DNA from: Actinomycetes bacterium
Lineage (GTDB): Bacteria > Actinomycetota > Actinomycetes > Streptosporangiales > Streptosporangiaceae
Direction: 5' to 3'
DNA: 34,403 bases
Assembly (NCBI GenBank): GCA_021792405.1
Contig: JAJYUU010000047.1
Coordinates: 1-34,403, forward strand
Part shown: positions 13,816 to 22,600 of the stretch, piece after piece
Position numbering within the stretch: position 1 is the stretch's first letter
Layout of the letters: the number at the start of each line of letters is the position of its first letter
Made by a program: the position numbers and the translations under genes
The notes under the pieces: generated by a model
Databases searched by the model: none
The model's input: only the letters and a program-made list of their open reading frames with translations
What the model was told of the DNA's origin: nothing

Positions 13816-15858
13816 TCAACCGCCAGGCTGGATGTCCTGAAGGAAGCGGCCAGCCAGCGCCGCAGCTGAGCTATCTGCTGACCTGCTCAACTCGACTACG
13901 GCGAAGGCCAGCCCGTGCCGGTAGCCGACGAACCAGTTGAGCTGCAGCCGCCCGGAACCATACGGAGCGGTGCCGGCCTGAGCGTAGACGTTTCCGCCGA
14001 TATCAGCGACCGCGTTCGAGCCGGTACTGGCGGCATCCTTCATCAGCGACCGCAGTTCGCCTAGTACCTGCGGGCTTGCCGAGATCCGCGCGATCGAACT
14101 CGGATCGCTCAGGCCGGCCACCAGCGACGGCGCGTGCCAGCGGCCGGATTCGACCACCGCGGCCGCCAGCGCCATGCCGAGCGGGCTCACCCGCACACCG
14201 CCGTCGCCGATCACGTCCTCGGCCAGCACGCCTGAGTTCACCGGGTGACCGAGCTGCCCGGCAAAGAACCTGCTGCCGGGCAGCTGCCAGCCGCCGATCC
14301 CGAATTCCTGGCTCGTCCGGATCAGCTCGCTGGCAGTGAGCGACTGGGCTAGGCCGCCAGCGAACGCGGTCGAACATGCATGCGCGAAGTCGCTGCGGAA
14401 CGAAGGGTTGCTACCCAGAGCGACTGGAGGATTATTACGGAAAGTCCAGCCATCAACTGAATTGCGCCAAGGGCAGAACACGGGATCATTGAGTGACAAC
14501 CGCTCTGCCGACAAGATCGCAGCAGTCGAGACGATGGTGAAGGCCTGTCCTGGCTGGTACCCGCCCGTCAGCGGGCTGAGGCCCGGCATGCCGGCGGCGG
14601 TCTGGCTGCCCACTGCGAGGATCTTGCCGGTTCCGGCCTGGACGGCGACGATCGCCGCGGAGCCGGGCTGGCCGGCCAGCGCCTGGTCGGCGGCGACCTG
14701 CACCCCTGCGTCCAGAGTGGTGTGCACGGGCTTGCCGGGTGATCCCGGCCAGGTCTTCAGCGCCGCCACGGGAAGCCCCGATCGCTGGAGAATTACCTGC
14801 GTTTCCGGCGTGCCAGTGAGCTGCTGCTGGAATGTCTGCTGGAGTCCGGACAGGCCGACTGTCGTACCGGGCCGGTACTGTTCGCCATTGACACGCAGTA
14901 CGCTGGCCGTCTCTGTGCCGACCGTGCCCACCACGTCAGGCGCGATGCTGTCGAACAGCCGCTCCCGGCGCCGCCGGATCAGCAGGCCCGGGATCGCATT
15001 CAGCTTGGTCTGCAGCCTGGCGTACTCAGCCGGAGACAGCGTCAGCAACGGCAGGAACGCGGCCGACAGGCCCTGGTCCATCTGGCCCTCGATCTGGTCT
15101 TCGGGAATCTTCGTGACGTCAGCAAGGTCCACGGCGGTCCGCTGAGCATTCGTCAGGTGATCGGGAATGACGCCGACCTGGTAGACCGTGGACCACACAG
15201 CCAGCGGCTGACCCGCGGAGTCGAGCAACTGAGAGCGCGGCGCCCAGTTGCTGACCACGGCAAGCTGCTCGCCGTTAGTCATGCCTGGCACGATCACCGC
15301 AGGGCTCCATCGGATCCGCCAGCCATGGCTGCCGTCGGCCAGGCCGAAGCTGTTGTCATAAGACCACGTAAGGCCGCTCCCGCTGAGGTCAATGGAGACG
15401 CCGAAGGTCGCCCGCGCAGTCGCGCCGTGCTGGCTGACGCCCTGCATGATCAGCTCAACGTCAGCAGCGTCGAGCCGCTGGTAGGCGGCTGCGAGCTGGG
15501 CGGCAACTGCCTTCGGGTCACCATTCGTCAGTTCCGCTGCCTTCAGGTATTGCCGGGACTCCCAGGCGAGCAGGAACTGCGTGACAATCGGCTCGGCGGA
15601 CGGCACGCCAGGGCGGGCTAGCCCGACACCCACAACGGCAGCCACTACCGCAGCCGCGGTCACGCGGATGAGCGTCGCTTTCCGGCGCCTGATCAGCCCG
15701 CCCGCTCCGGACTGGCTGTCCGAGTCTCCGGACACCGGCTTGCTGCCGGAATCCCTCGGCTTGCCAGGCCGGGAACTGCGGTTTTGCGCGGTGCGCGGCG
15801 CACGATGCGCTCCGCCGCGCGCACTGCGGCTGCGGGGCGGTGCGGCATCCGGTGTCAC
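13816..15858 (-). CDS. MecA-like penicillin-binding protein lacking catalytic motifs
   Basis: 680 residues from GTG 15858, which follows the smpB stop by 4 nt and has GGAG eight bases upstream; an ATG at 15924 would overlap smpB by 62 bp. After a Ser/Arg-rich cytoplasmic tail comes one membrane anchor (VTAAAVVAAVVGVGLA). An NTF2-like MecA_N-type domain (FLLAWESRQYLKAAEL), a dimerisation domain and a transpeptidase-like domain follow. The three active-site motifs of transpeptidases are replaced: S-x-x-K is QAFT (PGQAFT, 14536-14553), SxN is STA (HACSTAF) and KTG is QAG (13972-13980). The fold seems intact and the frame is open, so a non-enzymatic scaffold or regulator of wall synthesis is more likely than decay. 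Confidence 0.85.
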   Translation of the reverse strand: MTPDAAPPRSRSARGGAHRAPRTAQNRSSRPGKPRDSGSKPVSGDSDSQSGAGGLIRRRKATLIRVTAAAVVAAVVGVGLARPGVPSAEPIVTQFLLAWESRQYLKAAELTNGDPKAVAAQLAAAYQRLDAADVELIMQGVSQHGATARATFGVSIDLSGSGLTWSYDNSFGLADGSHGWRIRWSPAVIVPGMTNGEQLAVVSNWAPRSQLLDSAGQPLAVWSTVYQVGVIPDHLTNAQRTAVDLADVTKIPEDQIEGQMDQGLSAAFLPLLTLSPAEYARLQTKLNAIPGLLIRRRRERLFDSIAPDVVGTVGTETASVLRVNGEQYRPGTTVGLSGLQQTFQQQLTGTPETQVILQRSGLPVAALKTWPGSPGKPVHTTLDAGVQVAADQALAGQPGSAAIVAVQAGTGKILAVGSQTAAGMPGLSPLTGGYQPGQAFTIVSTAAILSAERLSLNDPVFCPWRNSVDGWTFRNNPPVALGSNPSFRSDFAHACSTAFAGGLAQSLTASELIRTSQEFGIGGWQLPGSRFFAGQLGHPVNSGVLAEDVIGDGGVRVSPLGMALAAAVVESGRWHAPSLVAGLSDPSSIARISASPQVLGELRSLMKDAASTGSNAVADIGGNVYAQAGTAPYGSGRLQLNWFVGYRHGLAFAVVELSRSADSSAAALAGRFLQDIQPGG

Positions 15859-15862
15859 GCTA

Positions 15863-16327
15863 CTATCTCCGCCGTCGCAGCTCACGCTCGACTTCCCTGG
15901 CTGCGTCCCGCTTGGCGAGCTCATGTCGCTTGTCGTATGTTCGCTTGCCGCGCGCCAGCCCTAGCTCGATCTTGGCTTTCCCGTCTTTGAAGTACAAGGA
16001 CAGGGGCACGAGTGTCAGCCCTCGTTCCCTGATCGAGCTAGCTAGCCTGTCGATCTCCTTGCGGTGCAAGAGCAGCTTACGGCTGCGCCGCGGCTCGTGA
16101 TTCGTCCAGGTCCCCTGGGTGTACTCAGGTATGTGGACGCCATGCAGCCAGGCTTCACTGTCCGTTATCAGACCATAGCCGTCGGTAAGGGTTGCGCGGC
16201 CCGCCCGCAACGACTTCACCTCCGTACCGGTCAGAACCAGCCCGGCCTCCACCACATCCTCGATGGTGTACTCATGGCGGGCCCGCCGGTTACTGGCAAT
16301 GAGCTTCTTGCCTTGCTCCGCAGCCAC
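15863..16327 (-). CDS. smpB: tmRNA-binding protein SmpB
   Basis: 154 residues from GTG 16327, with GAGGAG five bases upstream. The conserved signatures are [40 protein letters not shown], the [20 protein letters not shown] region, [20 protein letters not shown] and a basic C-terminal tail [20 protein letters not shown]. SmpB binds the tRNA-like part of tmRNA and its tail enters the empty mRNA channel of stalled ribosomes. Downstream on the same strand lie the PBP-like gene and then ssrA; upstream, by 34 bp, is ftsX. Confidence 0.97.
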   Translation of the reverse strand: MAAEQGKKLIASNRRARHEYTIEDVVEAGLVLTGTEVKSLRAGRATLTDGYGLITDSEAWLHGVHIPEYTQGTWTNHEPRRSRKLLLHRKEIDRLASSIRERGLTLVPLSLYFKDGKAKIELGLARGKRTYDKRHELAKRDAAREVERELRRRR

Positions 16328-16361
16328 GAGTCTCCTCTACCCATCTCTCAGCTACCCGCTG

Positions 16362-17282
16362 TCAGACCCGCAGGTAGCGCCTGAGCGTGAGGAACGACGT
16401 GCTGCCGCAGATGAGCAGGCCGGTGATCATCGCCACGATGATCACCTCGACCAGGTCGGCGGTACTGAGCTGCACCCCAAGCGGGAAGATGCTCTGCAGG
16501 CTACTGAGCAGGAGTGCCTTGGCCCCGATCAGCAGGCCGGTCGCTACCAGCCAGCCGATCAGTCCGGCGATCATGCCCTCGGCCAGAAACGGCAACTGGA
16601 CATAGAAGTTCGAGGCGCCCACGAGCCGCATGATCGACGTCTCCCGGCGGCGGTTGAATGCCGACAGCCGGATCGTGTTGGCCACCAGCAAGATGGCCGC
16701 GACTAGCAGAAAGATCGCTATCACGACAACCGCGTTCCGCGCGCCGTCAAGCAACTTGTAGAGCTGATCCAGCAGCGTGGTGTCGTCAACAACATCCGCC
16801 ACCCCTGGAGCACCGTTCATAACCGAAGTGACCGCGGCGGCATCTGCCTCGGTGTTCTTCAGCCTGATCTCGAACGAACTCGGGATCTGGCTGGCCGAGT
16901 ACTTGACGAGGTACTTGACGAGGGTCTGGTTGTCGGCGAACTCCTGCCGGAACTGGGCCACGGCCTGAGACTGCGACACGTACTGGATGCTGAGGATGTC
17001 GTGTGTCTGCAGCAGCTCGTTCTTGATCGCCGTACGTTCGGCCGGAGTGACCGCGCCGTTCTTGGCGCAGGTGCCGCCGAGCGCGGAACTGGTGCACAGG
17101 TAAACCGAGAGCTGAACCCTGCTCTGCCACCACGACCTGGTGTTGTCGACCTGCTTCACGAACAGCAAGCCGGTGCCCAGCAAGGAGAGGCTGATCGCCA
17201 CGACCACGATCAGGGCAACCGTCATCGTCAGATTCCGGCGAAGGCCAATCCACACCTCGTGGAAGACAAACTGGGCACGCAC
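16362..17282 (-). CDS. ftsX: cell division protein FtsX
   Basis: 306 residues from GTG 17282, with AGAGGA upstream. The layout is FtsX-like: cytoplasmic N-terminus, first helix (about 20-42, VALIVVVAISLSLLGTGLLF), a large extracytoplasmic domain with one Cys pair (CTSSALGGTCAKNG), then three helices near the C-terminus. The cytoplasmic link contains FNRRRETSIMRLVGASNFYV, the segment that contacts FtsE. With FtsE it forms the ATP-driven complex that activates cell-wall hydrolases at division. It follows ftsE by 34 bp in the same operon. Confidence 0.95.
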   Translation of the reverse strand: MRAQFVFHEVWIGLRRNLTMTVALIVVVAISLSLLGTGLLFVKQVDNTRSWWQSRVQLSVYLCTSSALGGTCAKNGAVTPAERTAIKNELLQTHDILSIQYVSQSQAVAQFRQEFADNQTLVKYLVKYSASQIPSSFEIRLKNTEADAAAVTSVMNGAPGVADVVDDTTLLDQLYKLLDGARNAVVVIAIFLLVAAILLVANTIRLSAFNRRRETSIMRLVGASNFYVQLPFLAEGMIAGLIGWLVATGLLIGAKALLLSSLQSIFPLGVQLSTADLVEVIIVAMITGLLICGSTSFLTLRRYLRV

Positions 17283-17316
17283 GTCGCTTAGTCCTCTTTG
17301 TAACTGTGCCGGGCGG

Positions 17317-18006
17317 TCAGTAGGCCTGCCCGTAGACCCCGCGCGACTGGTCGCGCACGACCTTGCCGTACTCGAGCTCGATCACCCGCTTGCGCATGGA
17401 ATCGACGATCGCGGCGTCGTGCGTGGCCATCACCACGGTGGTCCCGGTCCGGTTGATCCGGTCCAGCACCTTCATGATTCCGATGGATGTTGCCGGGTCG
17501 ATATTCCCGGTTGGCTCATCGGCCAGCAAGATCATCGGCCGGTTGACGAACGCACGGGCCATGGCGACGCGCTGCTGCTCACCGCCGGACAGCTCGTCCG
17601 GCATCCGGTCTCGCTTGCCTTCCAGCCCCACCAGGTCGATGACCTCCGGCACCACCTTCCTGATGAACCGGCGCGGCTTGCCAATGACCTCCAGCGCGAA
17701 GGCGATGTTCTGATACACGTTCTTGTTGGGCAGCAACCTGAAATCCTGGAACACGCAGCCGATGCGTCGCCGCAGGTGCGGCACTTTCCAGTTGGTCAGC
17801 CGGGCAAGGTCCTTGCCCGCGACGTGGATCCGGCCCGACGTCGGCCGCTCTTCCTTCAGGACCAGTCGCAGGAACGTCGACTTGCCTGAGCCCGACGGAC
17901 CGACCAGGAAGACGAACTCGCCCTTCTCCACATCCAGGCTCACGCTCTCCAGAGCCGGCCGGCCTTGATTCGCGTACGTCTTGGTGACGTTGTCGAAGTG
18001 GATCAC
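17317..18006 (-). CDS. ftsE: cell division ATP-binding protein FtsE
   Basis: 229 residues from GTG 18006. ABC ATPase motifs are complete: Walker [10 protein letters not shown], the Q-loop in [11 protein letters not shown], signature [14 protein letters not shown], Walker [13 protein letters not shown] and the H-loop ATHDAAIVD. The first residues [11 protein letters not shown] and the [17 protein letters not shown] stretch are typical of FtsE rather than other ABC proteins. It powers FtsX signalling to periplasmic or wall hydrolases. It heads ftsE-ftsX-smpB; prfB lies further upstream on the same strand, separated by a small plus-strand gene. Confidence 0.96.
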   Translation of the reverse strand: MIHFDNVTKTYANQGRPALESVSLDVEKGEFVFLVGPSGSGKSTFLRLVLKEERPTSGRIHVAGKDLARLTNWKVPHLRRRIGCVFQDFRLLPNKNVYQNIAFALEVIGKPRRFIRKVVPEVIDLVGLEGKRDRMPDELSGGEQQRVAMARAFVNRPMILLADEPTGNIDPATSIGIMKVLDRINRTGTTVVMATHDAAIVDSMRKRVIELEYGKVVRDQSRGVYGQAY

Positions 18007-18161
18007 TGGCCCATCGCACGAGTAGACGAGATACTGGTAGTGGCAATCCGGGCAGATAACCCGGCCCGGTTTGGCCTCGGGCCAGTCTAGGGGGGAAACT
18101 GGGTTGGAAGGTCCAACATCGTCGAAGTGACCGGGCGACCGGTTTGCCCGGTAGGAGCCGG

Positions 18162-18347
18162 ATGAGCTGCGAGCACCTGATCTGCGCCCAGTGTGCTGGG
18201 CCGGTAGCCGAGGGTCGCTGCCCGACCTGCCGTGAAGCCCGCGCGCACGTCCACCACCACAGCCATGGCCCGAGCATGCAGCTGATCGCGGCTGTCTTGC
18301 TCGTGCTTGCCCTGCTTACGGTGGCTACCATGCATCTGTCGCACTAG
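18162..18347 (+). CDS. small zinc-ribbon single-pass membrane protein
   Basis: 61 residues from ATG 18162, with AGGAG four bases upstream. The N-terminus has two CxxC knuckles (CEHLICAQC and CPTC, 4 relevant Cys) that could hold one zinc, then a His-rich segment HVHHHSHG, then a C-terminal helix ([17 protein letters not shown]) ending at the stop. It sits on the plus strand between the minus-strand prfB and ftsE genes. I do not recognise a named family. The good ribosome site and the clean motif layout make it a real gene. A metal- or redox-responsive tail-anchored protein is possible. Confidence 0.7.
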   Translation: MSCEHLICAQCAGPVAEGRCPTCREARAHVHHHSHGPSMQLIAAVLLVLALLTVATMHLSH

Positions 18348-18403
18348 GCACCACGGGGCCCCTGGCCGGGCCACCAGGCAGCCGCGTCGCTGGAGTCTGC
18401 GCG

Positions 18404-19507
18404 CTACAGTCCCTGGGTGCGCAGCCAGCGGATCTCGGCTTCGATGAAGTCGTCGATCTCGCCGTCCATCACGGCGGTCGTGTTGCCGGTTTCGTAACCC
18501 GTCCGCACATCCTTGATGTTCTGGTACGGGTGCAGCACATAGTTCCGGATCTGGGTGCCCCAGCTACGGCCGCCGTCGCCCCGGAGCTCGTTCAGCTTGG
18601 CTGCCTGCTCCTCACGCTTGCGCTCCAGCAGCTTGGACTGCAGGACGGCCATCGCGGTGGCCTTGTTCTGGATCTGGCTGCGCTCGTTCTGGCAGGACAC
18701 CACGAGCCCGGTCGGCAGGTGGGTAATGCGGACCGCTGAGTCGGTGGTGTTCACGCCCTGGCCGCCGGGACCGCTCGACCGGAACACGTCGATGCGCATC
18801 TCGTCTTCCGGTATGTCGATGTGATCGACCTGCTGAACCACCGGGAGCACGTCCACCATGGCAAACGAGGTCTGGCGGCGGCCCTGGTTGTCGTACTTGG
18901 AGATGCGCACCATCCGGTGCGTCCCGTGCTCGCCACGCAGGGTGCCATAGGCATATGGCGCCTTGATCGCAAACGTGGTCGACTTGATCCCGGCCTCTTC
19001 CGCGTACGAGGTGTCGTAAACCTCAGTGGGATAGCCGTGGCGCTCGGCCCAGCGCAGGTAGATCCGCCGCAGTCCCTCAGTCCAGTCCGCCGCATCTGCC
19101 CCCCCGGCTCCGGCGTTGATACTGATCAGAGCCTCGCGGGCGTCGTACTCGCCATTCAGCAGCGTCCTGATCTCGAGCTGGTCCACCTCCTTGCGCAGCG
19201 CGGCGAGCTCCAACAGCGCCTCCTGCCTGGTGGGCTCGTCATTCTCGCTCTCGGCGAGCTCGAACATCACGGCGGTGTCATCCAGCCTGCGGTGCAGCGC
19301 CGCCAGCCGGGCTAGCTCGCCGTCGAGGTAGGAAAGCCGCCTGGTGACTTCCTGGGCCTTCTCCTGGTCCTCCCACAAGCTTGGGTCGGCCGAGCGGTCG
19401 CGAAGGCTGTCAGCCTCGCCGCGCATGGCAGCGGGATCGAGGACGGCCTCTACCCTGGCGAGCGTCGCCATCAGCTCCGAGATCTCGCTCGTGGGGTCGG
19501 TTGGCAT
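18404..19507 (-). CDS. prfB: peptide chain release factor 2, with SKY in place of SPF
   Basis: 367 residues from ATG 19507. The peptidyl-tRNA hydrolysis loop [20 protein letters not shown] and the downstream [19 protein letters not shown] are intact. RF2 rather than RF1 is indicated by length, by [14 protein letters not shown] and by [15 protein letters not shown]. The tripeptide that reads UGA/UAA, SPF in the RF2 proteins I know (including mycobacterial ones), is SKY here (18894-18902): Ser is kept while Pro and Phe are changed. No programmed +1 frameshift is present; the frame is continuous. Most genes in this window end in TGA, so RF2 must work efficiently. Confidence 0.96.
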   Translation of the reverse strand: MPTDPTSEISELMATLARVEAVLDPAAMRGEADSLRDRSADPSLWEDQEKAQEVTRRLSYLDGELARLAALHRRLDDTAVMFELAESENDEPTRQEALLELAALRKEVDQLEIRTLLNGEYDAREALISINAGAGGADAADWTEGLRRIYLRWAERHGYPTEVYDTSYAEEAGIKSTTFAIKAPYAYGTLRGEHGTHRMVRISKYDNQGRRQTSFAMVDVLPVVQQVDHIDIPEDEMRIDVFRSSGPGGQGVNTTDSAVRITHLPTGLVVSCQNERSQIQNKATAMAVLQSKLLERKREEQAAKLNELRGDGGRSWGTQIRNYVLHPYQNIKDVRTGYETGNTTAVMDGEIDDFIEAEIRWLRTQGL

Positions 19508-19605
19508 GCATGCAGCCTACGCGAGCCGCGGAACCAGCCGCCTCCGGCCGTTGACTGACGCGCCAGCCAGACTCAGCCGCCAGTCAGCTTCGGCCCGCAG
19601 CCCGC

Positions 19606-22600
19606 TCAGGTCGGCAGCGTGCTCGTCGTGACCAGCGTGCGCACCGCACGGACGGCGACCGACAAGGTGGCAACGGTGAAGGCGTTGCTCTCCCAGATTT
19701 CGGTCAGCGTCTGGTTGGCCCTCCGGACCGCGGAGTCGTTGCGCTGCACCCAGGCGGCCAGCCGCTGCTCCGGGCTGCCCGGTCCGGTGACGCTCAGCAC
19801 GTCTCTGGCCAGCGCCGCGTGCGCGGTATACAGGTCGTCCCGCAGCGCTCCGCGGGCCATGGTGTTCCACCGGTCATCGCGCGGCAGGGCGGTGATCATG
19901 TCCCGCAGCCTGGCGATCTGAAGGCGGTCGGCCAGATCGAAGTAGACTTCGGCGGTCTCCTCGACGGACCGGCTGGTGCCCCGGGCGATGTCCACGATGT
20001 CGAAAGCCGAGTAAGCGGGCACCATCCCGGCGATCCGGTCGGCCAGGCTGTCTGGCACGCCACGGGCCGCGTAGATCTCCCGCCGCTCACCGAAGCCCGC
20101 CAGATCCCGCCCGGCTAGCAGCCTGGGCAGGCCGCCCGCGACGGTCAGTACCCCGGCCGCGAAGAAGTCGATCGTGGCCTGGATGTCGAACGGCGGCCGG
20201 CGGAAGTTCAGCAGCCACCGCGCGGCCCGCTCGGTCAGCTTCCGGCCCTCCAGCGCGGCCATGATCTGCACGCCGGTGTCGACCTTCCCGTCGAGCCCCT
20301 CCACCTGGGCCCAGAACCCCGACATGTCGAAGACCGCACGGGCGACCAGCCAGGCCGCGGTGATCTCGGGGACCGAGGCACCGGTCTCCTCGTTCAGCCG
20401 GAACACGAACGTGATGCCGGAACGATCCACCATGTCATTGACGACCGAGGTCGTGATGATCTCCCGGTGCAGCCGGTGCTCGCCCATCCCGCCGGAGAAC
20501 TTCTGCCGCAGCGGGGTGGGGAAGTAGTCGACGAGCACGCGCTGAAGGTAGGGATCATCGGGCAGCGAGGATGCGAGTAGCTGCTGAGTAGCGTCGATCT
20601 TGGTGTGCGCCAGCAGCACGCAGAATTCCGGAATTACCAGGCCGGTCCCGGCCGACCGGCGCTCCGCGATTTCCCGGTCGTTCGGCAGCCCGTCCAGCCG
20701 CCGCCGGATCTTGCCGTCCCGCTCCAGCTTGCGGATGTACCGGGCATGCACGTGCAGCATCTGCGCCGACTGCGCCCAGGCCGCTGCCAGGGTGCGATTC
20801 TGCTGGTAGTTGTGTTCCAGCACGTGCTGAGCGACCTCGTCGGTCATCTGCTGCAACAGTTCGTCCCGGCCCTGCCGGGTGAGGCCGCCAGCCAGTACTT
20901 CGCGATCGAGCAAGATCTTGATGTTGACTTCGTGGTCGGAGGTGTCGACGCCGGCCGAGTTGTCGATGAAGTCGGTGCATACCAGGCCGCCAGCCAGCGC
21001 GTACTCGATCCTTGCCTCCTGGGTCAGGCCAAGGTTGCCCCCCTCGCCGACCACCTTGGCCCGGAGCACGGCAGCGTCCACCCGGACCGCGTCGTTGGAC
21101 CGGTCGCCGACGTCAGCATGTGACTGGTTCGACGCTTTGACGTACGTGCCGATCCCGCCGTTCCACAGCAGGTCGACCGGCGCGCTCAGTATCGCCGAGA
21201 TCAGCGCATCCGGCGGCAGCGCAAGCTCATCGCCGCCAATCCCGAGCGCAGCGCGGACCTGCGGCGATAGCTGGATCGACTTCGCGGACCTGGGCCACAC
21301 GCCGCCGCCGGCGGAGATCAGTGCCGGGTCGTAGTCAGCCCATGACGACCTGGGCAGGGCGAACAGCCGCCGCCGCTCGGCGAAGCTCGCCTCCGGATCC
21401 GGGCTTGGGTCCAGGAACACATGCCGGTGGTCGAAAGCCGCGATCAGCTTGATGTGCCGGGACAGCAGCATCCCGTTCCCGAACACGTCGCCGGACATGT
21501 CGCCGATGCCCACCACAGTGAAGTCGTCGGTGTCCACGTCGAGGCCACGGGTGCGGAAGTGGAACTTCACCGACTCCCAGGCGCCGCGGGCGGTGATGCC
21601 AATCTTCTTGTGGTCGTAGCCCTCAGAGCCGCCGGAGGCGAATGCGTCGCCGAGCCAGAACCCGCGGCTCATCGCGATCTCGTTCGCGGTATCGGAGAAC
21701 GTGGCGGTGCCCTTGTCGGCAGCCACCACCAGGTAAGGATCGTCATCGTCGTGGCGCACCACCTGCGCGGGTGGCACGACCTTGCCTGCTTCCAGGTTGT
21801 CGGTGACGTCCAGCAGCCCGGCGATGAACATCCGGTAGCACGCCAGTACCTCTCGCTGGTAAGCCTCGCGATCGGCGGGATCAGGCAACTGCTTGCAGAC
21901 GAACCCGCCCTTGGCCCCTGACGGCACGATAACGGAGTTCTTGACCTCCTGTGCCTTGGCCAGGCCGAGGATCTCGGTACGGAAATCCTCCCGCCGGTCC
22001 GACCAGCGCAGCCCGCCGCGCGCGACACGGGCGAACCGCAGGTGCACCCCCTCGAACCGGGGCGAGTAGACGAATATCTCGAACTGCGGGCGTGGCGCCG
22101 GCAGGTCCGGCACCCGGCTCGCGTCCAGCTTGACGACCAGGTAGGGAACCTCAGACGAGGCGGTGCTGTAGTAATTCGTGCGCAGTGTCGCGGTGATCAG
22201 GCCGAGGTAGGAGCGCAATATCCGGTCCTCGTCGAGGCTCGCGACGCCGTCAAGAGCGCCAGCGATCTCCTCCGCGATGGCCTCGCTGCGCTCCGCCTCG
22301 CCCGGCTCCTTCGCCGGATCGAACCGTGACTCGAACAGCGTGATCAGCAGCCGGGCGATGTGCGAGTTGGCGCGCAGCACATCCTCGATGTAGTCCTGGC
22401 TGAAAGTAACGTTGGCCTGCCGCAGGTACTTGGCGTACGCGCGGAGCACCGCGACCTGGTGCCAGGTCAGCTGCGCGTCCAGCACCAGAGCGTTGAAGCC
22501 GTCGTCCTCGGTCCGGCCGTCCCACAGCGCGGCTAGCGCACCCTCGACCTGTTCCCTGACCCGCTGATAAGAGATCAGATCACCTTGTCCGGCGGCGGCG

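Noticed and set aside
15859-15924. ATG 15924 as the start of the PBP-like gene
   Set aside because: It would overlap smpB by 62 bp and lacks a ribosome site; GTG 15858 has GGAG at a good distance and follows the smpB stop.
19400-19507. Programmed +1 frameshift at the start of prfB
   Set aside because: The frame is continuous and no in-frame TGA near codon 25 is present.
18404-19507. Calling the release factor RF1 because SPF is absent
   Set aside because: The surrounding sequence, length and lack of a PxT motif fit RF2.
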